NCBI GenBank assembly: GCA_963556495.2 | Contig: OY747702.1 | Span: 8,356,280 to 8,420,279, forward strand | DNA from: Valencia hispanica | Lineage: Eukaryota; Chordata; Actinopteri; Cyprinodontiformes; Valenciidae | Direction of reading: 5' to 3' | Length of the DNA: 64,000 nt | Shown here: positions 42,193 to 55,149 of the stretch, piece by piece | Numbering within the stretch: position 1 is the first letter of the stretch | Layout: every line of letters begins with the position of its first letter | Made by a program: the position numbers and the translations under genes | The notes under the pieces: model-generated | Databases searched by the model: none | The model's input: only the letters and a program-made list of their open reading frames with translations | Told to the model about the DNA's origin: nothing

Positions 42193-45052
42193 TATACACG
42201 CACCATTTTATGTGCAAAATAAGCCAAATCAGGTCAAACATGAGCTTTCCGTTCCTGCTCTAAAACATGAACATGACAGAAACATTCTGAAAGAAAGAAA
42301 GAAAAAAGAAATGAAAGACTATTTGGACTATTTTGAATTATTATAACGGGGTAATACCACCGCCTGCTAACATTATTGCTTTGTGCAGTCTTTGTTTAAT
42401 AATGGATCTGTTTTCATGTGCAGGCTGTCTCTTCCTGTCAGTTATTTTTCAACCGAAAGATACAAAAAAAAACATCAAGTTAATAAACAATAATTTTCAC
42501 CCAGTTTTCTGGACCAAATAAACAAGTATGTATATACACGTTTTCACTGAGGATCTTTAAAGTTATACATATGCGCAATTGAGATGTCTTATCACTGGTA
42601 CTGTATACGAAATAGACCTGGTGTATTTGCAAATTTATTGCAAGTGAACCCAAAACGTATTGGGAGAGAATGCAAAATTATTTTGTTTATTGCGAGGGAA
42701 AGCAATAACAAAACAAATCCTGCGTGTCCCCTAGAGGGCTCCATAGTCATCAACTTCATTTAGTTTTTAAGGTATAACCATATTACAATAAAAATAAGCT
42801 TTATTGTTCAATCGACCCATTTTTCTCATGCATTTTTGTAAAAGACATTTGCATGTCTAGATGCTGGGTTTTCTACCCCTGAGCCTTTGGAAGAAGTTGG
42901 AACACCCAAAAAAATAAACTCCTGTAAACGGAAGCTGAATTAATACTGACTGTTGCTGAGGTTAAGAAGGGAAATTTTCTTGAAATACAAACAAAACTGC
43001 TTTTTTAGTATTTCTTGCTGACAACTCCTCTTTGCGAAAGGGCACAGAATCATAAACCCTGTTAAAGTGAAGTTTTGCCTCAGGCTGCACTGACACATTG
43101 GCTAAGCATGCAGCTAGCTCAGTACAATCTGTTGCTCTCATCTTGGATACACCATAGCTTATTGATGGGAGACATCTGCAGTGGCAAAGATTTTGCCTTG
43201 TACGATCTAAGATTAAAACTAAAACTGCACCATCTGTATTCCAAACTTTATTAAGGGGTTGGAGTTTTCCTGATTACATCCAAAGAAATTTCTACGATTT
43301 CTATCTGACGGCGAGGAAATGTTGTACTAGTCACTCCTCATCTGGCTTCCCCTTTTCCTCTTAACCTATGGAAGTAGTAAAGTTGTGCAAAGTTTTTCCC
43401 TTTTTAGTATGGCATAATCATTTTTGATAAATAATGACATGGAGGGATCAGTGGTGGGTGGATTTATAAAGTGAGGATTCCTACCCAATCTTCAAAGGTT
43501 GCAGATTTCATTTAAGTTCCTTTCAAGAGCTGAATAATTATGGAAAAATTAAACAGTATTGAAATTAAACAGTATTGAAAACCATCCACCCATTCATCCA
43601 GCCATTCATCCATTCATTCAGTCTGTGTTCAAGGTGGTTAAATGTACTAATGAACTTAGGAATTTCCACACTATTGTCTAGGATGAAATTTGAGTTAAAA
43701 CCATCTGGAATTTTTACGTGAAGAATGAGTATGAATTATTTAGATTGGAGGTTAGTTTCAAATCATTTTAGAAACTGGACAACATGTAAACAATCTAATA
43801 TCAACATTTGGTGTTTAAAACAGACTTTTTTTCTTCTTCTACGTGGGACATTTAATCCCACAGATAACCCTGATTAAAAAAAAATGTTTGGAAGATGAAA
43901 GATCCCAAGTGCAAGCTGGTGAAGTGTGCCAAGGGAGTCATAAAGAAGCTTGGGCATTGTAGAGGAGGAATGCCCTCAAGATTAGATCCAATCGGAAGTG
44001 TTGGAGCCACTAAAAGCCAGAAAAAGGCTCAGGCCTTTATGTGCGGACAAGGTAATAGGATAAGATGCTTGTCAGACCTAAAAGGCAACAACACAGAGAT
44101 TTCTTGGGAAGAAGTTTTCTTTTATCAACATAGGGGTTTTAGATCAATTATGAATTCTAAACTACTTCTGTATATTTTGAGATTATCTGAGCTATTTTCT
44201 TAAAATAAGCTTGTGTTTAAGCAGTTGCTTTTTTAAAAGAACAATGATTTCCTGAAAGAAGTCAGGGCTGGTAGCACGAGAATATTCTAAAGAATTGTTA
44301 ATTAGCCCTTTATCTTTATATAAATAAACAGAATTAGAATTAAATGATCTAACTTAATAGATTAAATGACCACATTCTCTTAATGAAACTGTCACAAATA
44401 CAGCAAACATGCAAAGCTGGCAGTTCTTATTAAAGTCAGTAGTTTTGAAAGGCTAAAGCACTCATATTTATCTGATATTATTAAAAAACAACACCAATTT
44501 ACGCTTATTGACAGGCTAACAATCTTCTCATCAAGCATTCCTCCTGAGCTCCTTTCCAACAAGGTCTGCAACAACTTTTTAACTTTATTAGTCTGTCTCC
44601 TGTGCTTCTAGCACCTCTAGATTTTTTCCTGATGTTTTTCATTATTTTTTCGTTGCATAAAATATATGTTTTTCAATTAATAGCACAACAGGCCATATCT
44701 GGTTCAAGCAACAAAGGGAGCAGGCCACAGCAATTATAGGGAGTCAAAGATGACAAAATGGAGAGTGGAAAAGCAGGAGCAACACTCAAAACAAAACTGA
44801 CAAAAGAATAACAAAAAAGTTAAAATTATAATATGAAGAAAAGAATACAAAATTATCAAATAAATAGGCCTGCTGCACCCTAAGCCATAATAGTGACAAA
44901 AAAAATTTGTTGACTAACTGCTGCATGCGGCATGTTAATTTTTTGTGCGTTAATGTGTAAATAAATTAAAATGGAAGCAGAGGTTGTCTTTGGTTAAAGT
45001 GTGGAAGGGGCCACAGAGGAGATGGGGGATTCTGGTTGAGGACTGGAATTAA
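41200..45052. other. Intergenic, AT-rich
   Basis: No supported gene. A repeat fragment with tttattgatccc lies near 41680-41870, a (TA)n tract at 42157-42197. The 102-codon frame at 43895-44203 has no recognisable features. Confidence 0.5.
42157..42197. repeat. (TA)n microsatellite
   Basis: About 15 TA units, slightly interrupted. Confidence 0.9.
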
Positions 45053-45056
45053 AGTA
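45053..45056. repeat. ERV3 target-site duplication, left copy
   Basis: agta, repeated at 52932-52935 after the other LTR. Confidence 0.85.
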
Positions 45057-45469
45057 TGTTGAGAAGGTGTTTTCATTCTCATTTAAAGCCTATTTTAAAG
45101 GAACAGACACACATTTAATTTATGACCCTGGGCTCTCTCTGAGCTCTCATTTGGCCTTCCCGCGTGCTCGTTCATTTCTGTAAAAAGGAGCAATAAGAAC
45201 AACAAACAACAATTATATATTTTAACAGTGAGACGACTCAATTCTAGTAACTGAGTACAGCTTTATCTCAACATAAGGTTTTTATTTGAAACAAGTTAAA
45301 AGAAACTCCTCCCACATAGATCTTCCCCCACAGAATGGTCACAGCTTCTTCACCAAAAGACACACAGGATGTGCCACATTCCTCTTGATTATTCACGGTT
45401 TCTAAGTGTTTCCACATGCACTACAAAATTAGACCCTCATACAACATTAACAGAATTTATATCTCTTCA
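45057..45469 (-). repeat. ERV3 3' LTR (413 bp)
   Basis: On the plus strand it runs tgttgagaagg to tctcttca. It aligns to 52509-52931 and lacks 11 bp present there near 52688-52700. Confidence 0.93.
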
Positions 45470-45506
45470 TGTCCCTCTCTTGATCTCTTATTTTTTTAAG
45501 AGATCA
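45470..45506 (-). promoter_or_regulatory. ERV3 polypurine tract with abutting stem-loop
   Basis: The minus strand reads AAGAGAGGGACA directly before the 3' LTR. Its upstream neighbour is a perfect 10-bp inverted repeat (45481-45490 with 45497-45506) around a loop of six identical bases. Confidence 0.82.
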
Positions 45507-47880
45507 CCATATGTAAGGAAAAATGTCAGGCAAAGAATCATATCAATTTCGAGTCCATCTTCTCTGCAACGTTTCAGATCAGCAGTCAAGTCATCTTGTT
45601 CTGGCCGGGAATAGTGGTCGTCCGGCTCGCTCTTCTATGACCTAAGGTGAGAGGTTGCCAGCACATCACCTATGTGCAGCTAAAGTGTATCTTTTCAGTA
45701 GCCTTGAGTTTAAAAACTCTAAGGACTGCACGCAGACCAGAGGATCGTTCAGCCCCTTTTGGCAGGGGTCTCAGCTTCTTTTCCTTCAAATCCTGCTGCC
45801 CCAGGTGGGCAGCTCTGTGCTCCAAGCCGCCCTGCCACCTAATGGTGCAGGTGGGCTGAAGTTGGAAACCTCTCAGCAGAGGGTTCAAGTAGGTTGTGTG
45901 GTCTGCTCCTTGCTGTTCTTCTCCCGCTCTGGCTTGCTGCTCCTGGATGTCCTCTCAGGTTAGTCCTGACTCCTCAGTGGGAGTGCATTGGCTCCAGCCT
46001 TTTTCTTTAGTATGATTACCTGAGAGATCGTGGTCTGGTTGGCTGCTGGTCTCTCACCTGGTCAACAAAGCCTAAAAGAAGAGCTAGCAACTAATTTGCT
46101 TTTTCCTGTTTGCTTTATCCAAAATAGTATCTGTTTTGAGATTCATTTCTTATGGAATTGTCTTCTTTAAAAAAAAATCTAATCCCTCACTCAATTCAGT
46201 TTTCAATTCAGTTTATTTATATAGCGCCAATTGACAACAGATGTCATCTCAAGGCACTTAACAAGAAGTCATTTCAATACATTTATACAAACATTCCAAT
46301 CAGTTAAAAAGTTTCCTATTTAAGGAATCCCAGCAGATTGCATCAGTCATTGGCGTGAGGTTGGGCCCCGTTGATGCAGACTTTCCAACCACAGCAATCC
46401 TTCAGCAATCCCTCATACTGAGCAAGCACTCACCTCATAGTTTTAAGTAGTGCCGCACTGATCGGCCGCACTAACACAAAATCAAATTGTTATCCTGACT
46501 GCTTACAAACTAGGTCTATCTGTTGAAAGAGCTAATGCTTTTGCTGTATGTAAATCACAAAAATCATCATTGACCCAAAGTGCACTCTAAAAATGTATCA
46601 AAAATGAGTAACACTGGAACAACCTAGACCATAAAGAATATTTCTTCAAAATATATAGTAGAGGTTATAATGTAAATAAAAACTTCCAAACAAAGACTAA
46701 ATGCATAAACATGCCACAAGGTAAGATGAATGGGTTGTGTGCTAAAACAACCAACCGCACAAAGGTGCCAAAACAGGATGGAAAACAGGAAACGTCTGGT
46801 CTTTTTGGATTGTGGAAATGGCATCATGAGCATGACAGACCGCTCAAAAGAAAAATGCTTTGCTGCTTTAAAGCTCAACCCGCAGAAAACGATCAGTTTA
46901 ATTTTATTCATTTACACTGCTAACAGCCTAAGTTCATTAAACCTATAGTCCTATAAGATTTTACCACATCACCGACTGTTGTTATTCATTTTTCTGAGCT
47001 TATGAAGCCCATTACTTATAAAAGAAAACTATAATTTCAACCGATTTAACCAAAAAAGTGTTGAACCCTAAACAAATGCTGTTTTTTATTTTGTTTTTTC
47101 ATTTATCTGAAATGCTTTTAATGAGACCAATTGAAAGGCTTTGTTTTGTAAAAAATAATTGAAATTTAAGTTCCCCTTGTGCCTAAGGATCTCCTCCCTT
47201 TTCCTGAAACAGAACTGTTTCAGAAACATCCAATTATTTAAGTCTCCTGTTAATCAGGTGTGACTAGATCTGCAGCTTGTTACGGAAAGATGTTATAGTT
47301 CAGTAAACACCTGTATTGTAGATCAATCTCCATGTATACAGTATTTAAGCTCAATTCCTAGATCTCAGCTGCTATACCTTTCTGCCAGGGAAGAATTAAC
47401 AAAACCACTGAATCTATAATTTAATGTGTCCAATCATAACATGACCTTACCCACCTCGGTCCATGGGAAAAAAGATAATAGAACCTTATTTCAATCACTC
47501 CATAATTTGTTTTCAGGGGGCATATCGGAGCCCAGATGGGACCATGAGGGGCTGAAATATCACGCCTCCTCCTTCTGCTGTGTCAGATCTCCTCTGCAAA
47601 TACAAGAAAAGAATGCTCTTTAAGTCTCAACAGAAGCACATCCACCATTCTCATTTTGAGGGTAATTGTGTCAGAGCCAAAATCCGCAGAGAATAAGCAG
47701 GTCGTCCATAGAAAAGTTCCCATCACATTCACGATATGGAGCACATACTATATATTTTTTCCCATGTACCCAGAGTGGTATGAAAGTGTGGTCAGATTTT
47801 TATCATTTTCAAAACAAATAAATCTTTGGTCAGGTTTTAAGTGTACTGGTCCAGCTTTAACTATTTAGATTAATCCCATG
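45507..47880 (-). other. ERV3 env region, not recognisable as coding
   Basis: Expected to encode the transmembrane subunit. I find no CX6CC motif or anchor, only short frames. A dispersed repeat sits inside at 46192-46440. Confidence 0.5.
46192..46440. repeat. Dispersed repeat nested in ERV3
   Basis: Contains tttatttatatagcgccaat, then atgtcatctcaaggcactta and ccaatcagttaaaaagtttc, a widespread fish repeat. Its position inside ERV3 shows a later insertion. Confidence 0.65.
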
Positions 47881-48322
47881 TCATCCCAGTCTCCAATTTA
47901 CCCTTACTTTTGTCATGGAAGTATACACATTTTTACCCATATAACTTCCTGTTCGTTCATGTACTGGACGCTCAGAATTTGTCCAAATCCCGGAGAGGAG
48001 TGTAACATCTGGAAACAGATCATTAAGATTAGTGAAAGGTTCTACATATCTGGGTAAATGTCCTACAGAATATGGCATCTGAGAACAAACAAAACAGTTA
48101 ATGTTTTATCTACTTACTAGATATCTTGCATATTGTCACCATACACTAGTTTCAAATGGGTTTCTGTGTGTCCTTCTCTGAGTGAACCAAGAAAATAAAT
48201 CAGCATCCTCATGTGCTCTATGTCATTCTTCTGTGAGTCCTGACGTTCCTATTGAAATAACACCACCAAAAAACTGTAAAAATAAAAGTACTAGATAGCA
48301 GAAAAACCAGAAAAACCTTCAT
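47881..48322 (-). pseudogene. env: ERV3 env leader and surface-unit fragment
   Basis: A frame from about 48322 begins MKVFLVFLLSSTFIFTVFWW, a hydrophobic leader equivalent to those of ERV1 and ERV2 env, and stops at 48218. A second frame (48078-47881) lies where the surface unit should be. Identification rests on position and leader type. Confidence 0.55.
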
Positions 48323-48469
48323 CGTCACTATCTCTCCCTTCAAAACAGTCTCTATAGAAAAGTGGCTCTCCTGGTTCTCTTCACTGAGGTTGAGACAAGT
48401 GGACCATAATATTTTCCACCTCCCTTTGGAGTCAGTCTTTAACCCCACTTTTCTTAGACTGCTTTCCCT

Positions 48470-48620
48470 ATATCTAGTAATGGTCTCTGCTTTTTATAAT
48501 GAATTAAGTGTATCCAACTCAGTCTCTACAGCCATTGGTGTGGTCAAAAATTCCTGGAATGGCCCCTTCCACCTGGGTGATGCCCAATTTTCTGTTTACA
48601 GCTTTTAATCAGGATCTAGT
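48470..48620 (-). pseudogene. pol: ERV3 integrase C-terminal fragment
   Basis: Minus-strand pieces read RWKGPFQEFLTTPMAVE in one frame and LKVGD in another, the pattern of the SH3-like integrase end (compare EPRWSGPFQVAARTTHAV in ERV1). A frame break lies between them. Confidence 0.7.
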
Positions 48621-49089
48621 CACCTACTTTCAGCTCACTTCTTCCTGTAGGAATATAGGATCATCTGGCATATGATAATGTTTGCATTTATAACTCATGT
48701 ACTTATCAGTATTTTGATCATGAAAACCCACCAGATCTTAATCAAATTGTTTTTTTAGAAGAGAGTAAACCAATCTAAGGAATTCTATATCTCACCCATA
48801 GATTATTTCAAATATAATGAGGCCAATATTCAAATTTGGAATTATATGCATTTATAATTTACCAAATCAAGACTATCCATTTTTGTCCCATTTCTTCCAT
48901 CACTTTTTTTTTTCAATTTGCAAAATTTTATCATAAAGTCATAAATCAGTTTATAATTGTTCCTCTTATTTTAATATACCAAACTGTAGGAAGGATAAGG
49001 TCTCATCAAATTCGTTCAATTACTTGGTGTTATATTCATATATAACTTTATCATAACCAAACAGCATCTCCAATTCTGTTAAGTCTTAT

Positions 49090-49300
49090 CCATTGCCTTT
49101 CTTAATCTGCTTTTAGAATCCAATTGTCTCTTAAAAATGATCTCTAATCTTTGTCCTGTTGTATCAATTATTTCATTCACAAAATGTGTTCCTTTACCAC
49201 TATAGATCATTTGTGGATATCAAATCTAGGCATTATTTCTCTAAACAACATTTCTGCAACAGTTAGTGTATCTAAATGTTTCACCGTTAACATTACAAAT
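49090..49300 (-). pseudogene. pol: ERV3 integrase core fragment
   Basis: Segments TVAEMLFREIMPRFDIH and GTHFVNEIIDTTGQRLEI match the region around the second catalytic Asp. The Asp position itself is altered (SGKGTHF where ERV1 has SDNGTHF), and stops are present. Confidence 0.7.
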
Positions 49301-49689
49301 CCATTAGGAGAAATTATCTTTTCTTACTAAACAGAGCTTATTCAATACAGCCTTCGTTTGCTCAAAGCTGTTTCTTAATTTTATATGAGAAGCTTTTCTT
49401 TTTTTCCATGTCTGGCACACTTCTTGTCCATGAACCAATCAGTTTGAGAATTGAATTGTCCGTAAGAAATGCTTTTAATTAGTTCGCCACTAGAGGTCGC
49501 CATACCCCTGTTCCCCATTGTTGGCCAAATGCCAAAAACATGTAAAGTTCAATTTGAATCTTCTGTTAGCAATAATATGATTATTTATCTTCATCTGAAT
49601 ACAAACTAAAGTTAAAACTTTAATTTTTCTTTTTCCAAGTAGAAAAATTCTTTGGTAGCTGTCCCGTTTCAAGAATTTTATGAAAATCT

Positions 49690-49790
49690 AAAATTTGGAT
49701 TATTAATTTATCCCCTACAGAGAATATGCCCAACTTCAAGTGAAATAGGAAATCTCTTCCTAACAAATTAGAAAATAATCTCTAGATTTT
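49690..49790 (-). pseudogene. pol: ERV3 protease fragment
   Basis: NLLGRDFLFHLKLGIFSVGD corresponds to NLLGRDLLIKLGATIL in the ERV1 protease. The active-site DTG is not recognisable. Confidence 0.65.
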
Positions 49791-49799
49791 ATGATTACA

Positions 49800-52487
49800 G
49801 GTTTTTCCTGTAGCAAAATCTATTATTTTAATTTCATTTTTCTAACAACTCAATCTCATTTTTAGTGGAAAACAAAATTCCTAATTTTATTTAATTATTT
49901 TTTTCATCTTGCTTCACTAACTTCCTACCATTTTGTCAATGAGATAATCAGCAACTGGTATTATCATGACAAAACATCACATCTCTATTCCTTGCTCTCT
50001 ACTTATCTGCTCCTTCATAAAGATTCTACAAATTAGCTTATTATTATGATTATATGTGAAAGATTCTTTTGCTAGATGCCCAAAAAACATGGTCCCATTC
50101 TCAACTGATATTGGGGCGAGGGCCGGCATCCTCTCCCATTCTCAGGTGTAGGTCCAGACATCTTCTTGCTTAATCAGACCCTTAATTTTGTCCCATTAGC
50201 ATTGAGTGTAAATATTGAAGTGCGCTTATACTCAGTGTGCTACGGTAACTAAAGTTGAATTTTGGAGTGCGTTACCACGTTCCTTACTACGGTAATCCCG
50301 TAACGAACATTTCTTCTCTTTTTTGCAGTCTCTAACCCAGCGCATTACAAGATTGTTTCCTTTCAACATGTATCTTATCTGTCATTAAAATGTTAGAAGC
50401 AAACATCTGAAGCTGCCGCTTGTTACAAAAAATAAATTCACGTAGCCACCCAGCTGCTCCCCCACAGGTCCTGTAGACATCCGCCTGTATTTCAAAATAA
50501 AATCACTCTGCTCATAATCCGTCATTTTTAAACCATTTCTTTTATACTACATGAGAGATCTCACAGACATCCCATGAATATCATTAAAAATATTATCTAA
50601 GTTTTTTTTAAAATTATTATTATTAGAGTAAAAGTTGCCGCTGTACTTAAGAAATCTCAACCTTTTGTATTGAGCTGCACGCAGCTAAAACATCCCCCTC
50701 ATTATCAGCTAGCGGGGGGAGGTGTGTGTGTTACTTCTCTTCTGCCTTCCGGCAGTTGGATAACCTTTAACATTTTTGAAACGCATGGTGAATCTGGTTT
50801 CAAACAAGTCTTTCTCAGGAAGTCCATTTAACCGATTTCTGTCACAACCCATCACAGTTGGTTTGTTTATTAAGAGAAAAACTAACGACCCATTGTTGAG
50901 GGACAGAGGGGGGGGGGTCGCTTGTTTATTATCAGAACAGCCCTTCCTTGAGGGACAGAGGGGGGGTCTTGTTTATTATCAGAACAGCCCTTCCTTGAGG
51001 GGAAGGGGGGAAGGTGGTCGGTTGTTTAAGATTATTCATTTAGATCACAGTAAAGTTGACCTTACTCTTCATAGGATTTTTTTAAAAATATGTTAGTGAG
51101 TTTTCTCTTTTATTTTACTTTTCTTTCGGCGGAACTTTAGGAGAAAACAAAGTTTAAAACGTTTTCTATCGTCCCTGGTGCTAAACAAAAAACACACCTT
51201 CTTTACACATTAACCCCCCGTTTATCCCTGTTTGTTTGAGACGCCAAATGTCTAATTCTTCAATTTTGATCTTTTTAGTTTTATTTTAGATCGCAACTAC
51301 CAAGAAGTGCGCGAAATTACTCAGTCAATCGTCGTTTCAAATTCATAATCTTTATTTTAAAGAAATGTATTGTCTTTTCTCTTACATTAATTTTGCATCT
51401 CCTTTAAAATCTTCTTTGCTATTTTTTCCCCATATTTCGATAAGTTACATTTTGCTGTTTTTATTTTTCATTTTTAAATATTCATCATTCTCATGTTAAT
51501 GAAGTAAATTCAGCTTTTATTTCTCTGTTATCTGATCTATTTATCTTATCGCAGTGTTATTTACTTAATTTTCAAACCATGAGACTCCGTTCAGCCTACA
51601 GCTGTTTCACCATAGAAATCTCCATTCACACACACAAACACACAACCGGTTTATCGCAAATTAATATAATTATGTATTTATTGTCATGCTTTTTCATTAC
51701 TAGTATTATTATTTAGATATTATTTATCATTAGGCCTATTTCTAATTGAGATCCCAGACCTCTGCGCGCTTTTGGAGTCCAACTCCTTTAACATGAATAT
51801 TCACGCAAAGATCCCCGATCTTTATTTGCGAAACACAAACTTGCATTACAAAGGTCCCGGAACTAGTTATTTTTTCTTCTTTCACGCATCACATTTTTAC
51901 TCACTGGCTGTTGTCCCTGTGAAGGAAGACCCCATCCAACTGTTGCTCCGGAAGAAACCCGGATCTGCCGGCCTCCTTTTTTACCCAACGGTGGGGTGGA
52001 GGACTTTGATACTGGTTCCGAACCAGGTTATGCACGGACTCTCAGCAGCTTGCGGTTCCTCCCGGAGATCCAGTCCGATCTGAGATCCTGGTCAAAGGAA
52101 CAAGAAATGCCAGGGTTAAAATCGCTCTCTGATCTCTGAGTTTTCTTTTTTTGACATTCCGTGGTTTCTCAATCCACGAGCTGCTCCCACTCAGCCTTCT
52201 TCGTGTCCATCACACAAGCTTTCAGTAAGAAGCGTCCTAGCTTACCTTAGGGCCGGCCACACCCTGAGTTCACCGACCCGGTCGGCTCTATTTAACTCAG
52301 CAGAAACAGATATCAACATTTACTGGAGAACTACAGACAGAACATACTTTTAGATTAGTCAATTTTGCGCCTCGTGTGTCAGCGCTTACCAAATAACTTC
52401 AGGCCTGGGTCACTTCCGTCCTCCGATCTCCAGTATCTGTTAATCACAACAATTTCCAAACTCACGTTTTCCTTTGCTCCTCCAGAA
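49800..52487 (-). other. ERV3 gag remnant and 5' leader
   Basis: No recognisable gag motif. The part nearest the primer site resembles the ERV1 leader. A consensus-like splice donor (CTAAGGTAAGCT on the minus strand) lies near 52240, about 245 nt after the primer site. A G-rich tandem repeat lies at 50893-51010. Confidence 0.5.
50893..51010. repeat. Short G-rich tandem repeat in the ERV3 leader
   Basis: Two and a half copies of a roughly 57-bp unit with gagggacagaggggggg and ttgtttattatcagaacagc. Confidence 0.85.
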
Positions 52488-52505
52488 ATCACGTCGGGGT
52501 CACCA
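52488..52505 (-). promoter_or_regulatory. ERV3 primer-binding site, tRNA-Trp
   Basis: Plus-strand atcacgtcggggtcacca equals the 3' 18 nt of vertebrate tRNA-Trp with CCA. It is separated from the LTR by 3 nt (aat), the same spacing as in ERV1. Confidence 0.9.
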
Positions 52506-52508
52506 AAT

Positions 52509-52931
52509 TGTTGAGAAGGTGTTTTTATTCTAATTTAAAGCCTATTTTAAAGGAACAGACACACATTTAATTTATGACCCTGGGCTCTCTCTGAGCTCTC
52601 ATTTCACCTTCCCACGTGCTCGTTCATTTCTGTAAAAAGGAGCAATAAGAACAACAAACAACAATTATATATTTTAACAGTGAGACGTCGTTCACTGGAC
52701 TCAGTTCTAGTAACTGAGTACAGCTTTATCTCAACATAAGGTTTTTATTTGAAACAAGTTAAAAGAAACTCCTCCCACATAGATCTTCCCCCACAGAATG
52801 GTCACAGCTTCTTCACAAAAGGCACACAGGATGTACCACATTCCTCTTGATTATTCACGGTTTCTAAGTGTTTCCACATGCACTACAAAATTAGACCCTC
52901 ATACAACATTAACAGAATTTATATCTCTTCA
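52509..52931 (-). repeat. ERV3 5' LTR (423 bp)
   Basis: Matches 45057-45469; begins tgttgagaagg and ends tctcttca on the plus strand, followed by agta at 52932-52935. Confidence 0.93.
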
Positions 52932-52935
52932 AGTA

Positions 52936-54839
52936 GCAGGGGGCTTGGTCCGGGAGGCAGGCACAGGCTAACGTCCAGCAGACCCCACAGGACATTGCCC
53001 TGGCAACTCTCACCCCCCATGTCCACTGTGACTAATATGTGATCAAAATTAGGGAGCAAAGCAAGAACCAAAAAAAACTATCAACCCATCCAAGACAGTT
53101 TAATTCTACAGTACACCTGCCCTACAAACAGGAAAAGTCAAATACAGCGTTGGATGTGAGGTTCTCTGAAAGTGCAGTAATGACAACCTGAACACATAGT
53201 CAATGGTACCATGAATATATCCATTATTTACTTCACTTGGTCATAACAAAGTTCTTCAAATCCACAAGAGCCTGGTAATGTACCATGTTCCAACAGCCTT
53301 TTCTGATGTAATTGGGGGGGGATCTAGACCAAACTCAACATATTCAAAGCCTGACACAGCAAGTCTACCCCCAGACTTTCCCCTCCCCGCGTACTCTCAT
53401 CCCCACGTCCCGTTTACGCAGGATTATAATAATCAACAATAAAAATATTATGAATAAATAGCGTCCTATACAGATGTCTAATGATGCAATCAGACCAGCC
53501 CTGTTTAGTCCGCTTTAATTGAACTCTGGTTCATTTGCCCCTAAAGTCCAATTTGTTGGGAAGGTGTGAATGCGCCATCAAACTCTGAAACAGGCCAAAA
53601 ATTTTAACTCTGGTTCGCCTAAAAACCTAGGTCTTGGTTAGGTTGAAGTGAACTGTGGTGTGATTCGACTGCGAGTGCTAAGCGGGCCGGGGCCGCTCTA
53701 AAAGCAGGACAAAGACTCCAGCTCAGGGGGCTCTGGGTAAATACAACCAAAACATCCGCGCAATAACAACTCTGCCTCGTTTTCTGCTCATGCTGAGCCC
53801 ACCGCTGCTATGTATTTGTCTGGCACATTCAAGAAAAACAACAGAGCAGTCCTAAAACTGCTCAAATCTGATGCCACTCCATGTTTGCTTACTTTTTACG
53901 GAACTGAAAGGCTCCATGTGTTCAGTACCTCTTGGTGCAGTGCCACCACAGGCAAGGAGGTAAACATGTTGATTAAAAAGGTTTGGTTTGTTTGAATAAG
54001 TGCATTGTGAAAGTGCACTGCACCACCTTAAAAAAGCAAGAATGTTGCGATTTTGGTCCCCAGTCGAACCAGACTATCAGGTGTGAAAACGATGTTTCGG
54101 AACCAATAAATTGTTTACGGATCCCGGGACATAATTTTCCAGAATTAGAAAATTAAAATATATCAATTGCTTATAGCTCATAAACAAAGAAAATAAACAC
54201 TAATTCTGAAGGTTTGCAAAAGGCATCTATTGATGGATAAGAGGCTTTATCTTCTTTTTGTTTGCCCTGTTGGGATCTGGGAACTTTCTTTGTAAAATAA
54301 TTAAGTAACAATAGAAAAGCCTACAGATTAGAACATAAGAACTGGACTCAGTAAATAGTAAGCAACCAGTTGCCACAATTCCCACTTTTCTTCTGAAAAA
54401 ATGCATTTAAAAAACGTTTTATCGTAACAAAACAAAAGTACTTTATACATATAACTCTTGAAAGATGTTATTTACTTTTTTCCATTTTTTGTTTTTTTAA
54501 GACATTTTATTCATTTTATTGCTTTTGTTTTATTACCCGTTTATTTTGATTTGCAGTTAGCAGTTATTTATATCCATGAAACGTATAATTTGGGGTCAGT
54601 TAACTGGGGAATAACATTTTCTTTCAAGATTTTGTTTGCTTCTAGGGAGATCTTTAATGTTTTTGGTGTTGTTTTTCTTATTTGCCACATATAAAATTTT
54701 AACAAGCAAGATTAATTTGTCATTTATAATTATTACTTTTTGTTCTTTTATATTGGTTTTTTGTTTGTTTCAAAAAAGAAACTGCATAGTTTAAAGCATT
54801 TTTAGAATAACCTATGAAGAAATGAATGAAACAACATTA
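52936..54839. other. Intergenic, with a MITE-like stretch
   Basis: 53500-54130 holds segments such as gaactctggttcattt and aagtgaactgtggtgtgatt, typical of short non-autonomous DNA transposons; ends not resolved. No gene. Confidence 0.45.
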
Positions 54840-55000
54840 AGCAAGCAAACATTCACACCTAAAGGCAATTTAGTATGGCCATTTAACCTAACAGTCATTT
54901 CTTTCTGGACAGAGCGGACAGAGCCCACGCATGCACAGGGAGAACATGTCAACTTCATGTAGAAGGACTCCACCTGGGATTCAGACCAGGAACCGTGCTG
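54840..55000 (-). repeat. Dispersed repeat, copy 2 (acctaaaggcaatt type)
   Basis: Shares acctaaaggcaatt, acccacgcatgcacaggg-like and gggagaacat words in order with 34131-34260. Confidence 0.55.
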
Positions 55001-55149
55001 ATACAAAGTGATGAGAAGAGATTTTTAAGTGAAAGCCTGCGCCTCGCGCTGCTATGCTACCAGTCCCTGACCAGCCTGCTGTCTGCTAACTCCTCTCTCC
55101 CAGTTCGTTTATCCTTTTGCAGAGTATAAAAAAGAATTACACATTCACA

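Larger units (their letters stand above)
45057..52931 (-). mobile_element. ERV3: old, internally deleted gamma-like retrovirus
   Basis: 7,875 bp bounded by LTRs of 413 and 423 bp and a 4-bp duplication. The tRNA-Trp primer site next to the right LTR sets the direction as minus. Recognisable internal pieces are protease, integrase, the pol C terminus and an Env leader, all with breaks. Reverse transcriptase appears to be deleted, since protease and integrase remnants are only about 0.4 kb apart. LTR differences (about nine single-base sites, a 1-bp indel and one 11-bp indel) show it is much older than ERV1. Confidence 0.88.

Noticed and set aside
43895..44203. 102-codon plus-strand frame with several Cys and Lys
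   Set aside because: No recognisable domain, splice context or homology, in AT-rich intergenic DNA; length is compatible with chance.
45369..45614. 81-codon frame over the ERV3 LTR and hairpin
   Set aside because: Shadow frame on the strand opposite to the provirus, crossing the LTR border.
51772..52083. 103-codon plus-strand frame in the ERV3 leader
   Set aside because: Antisense to the ERV3 leader, no motif, no relation to ERV1.
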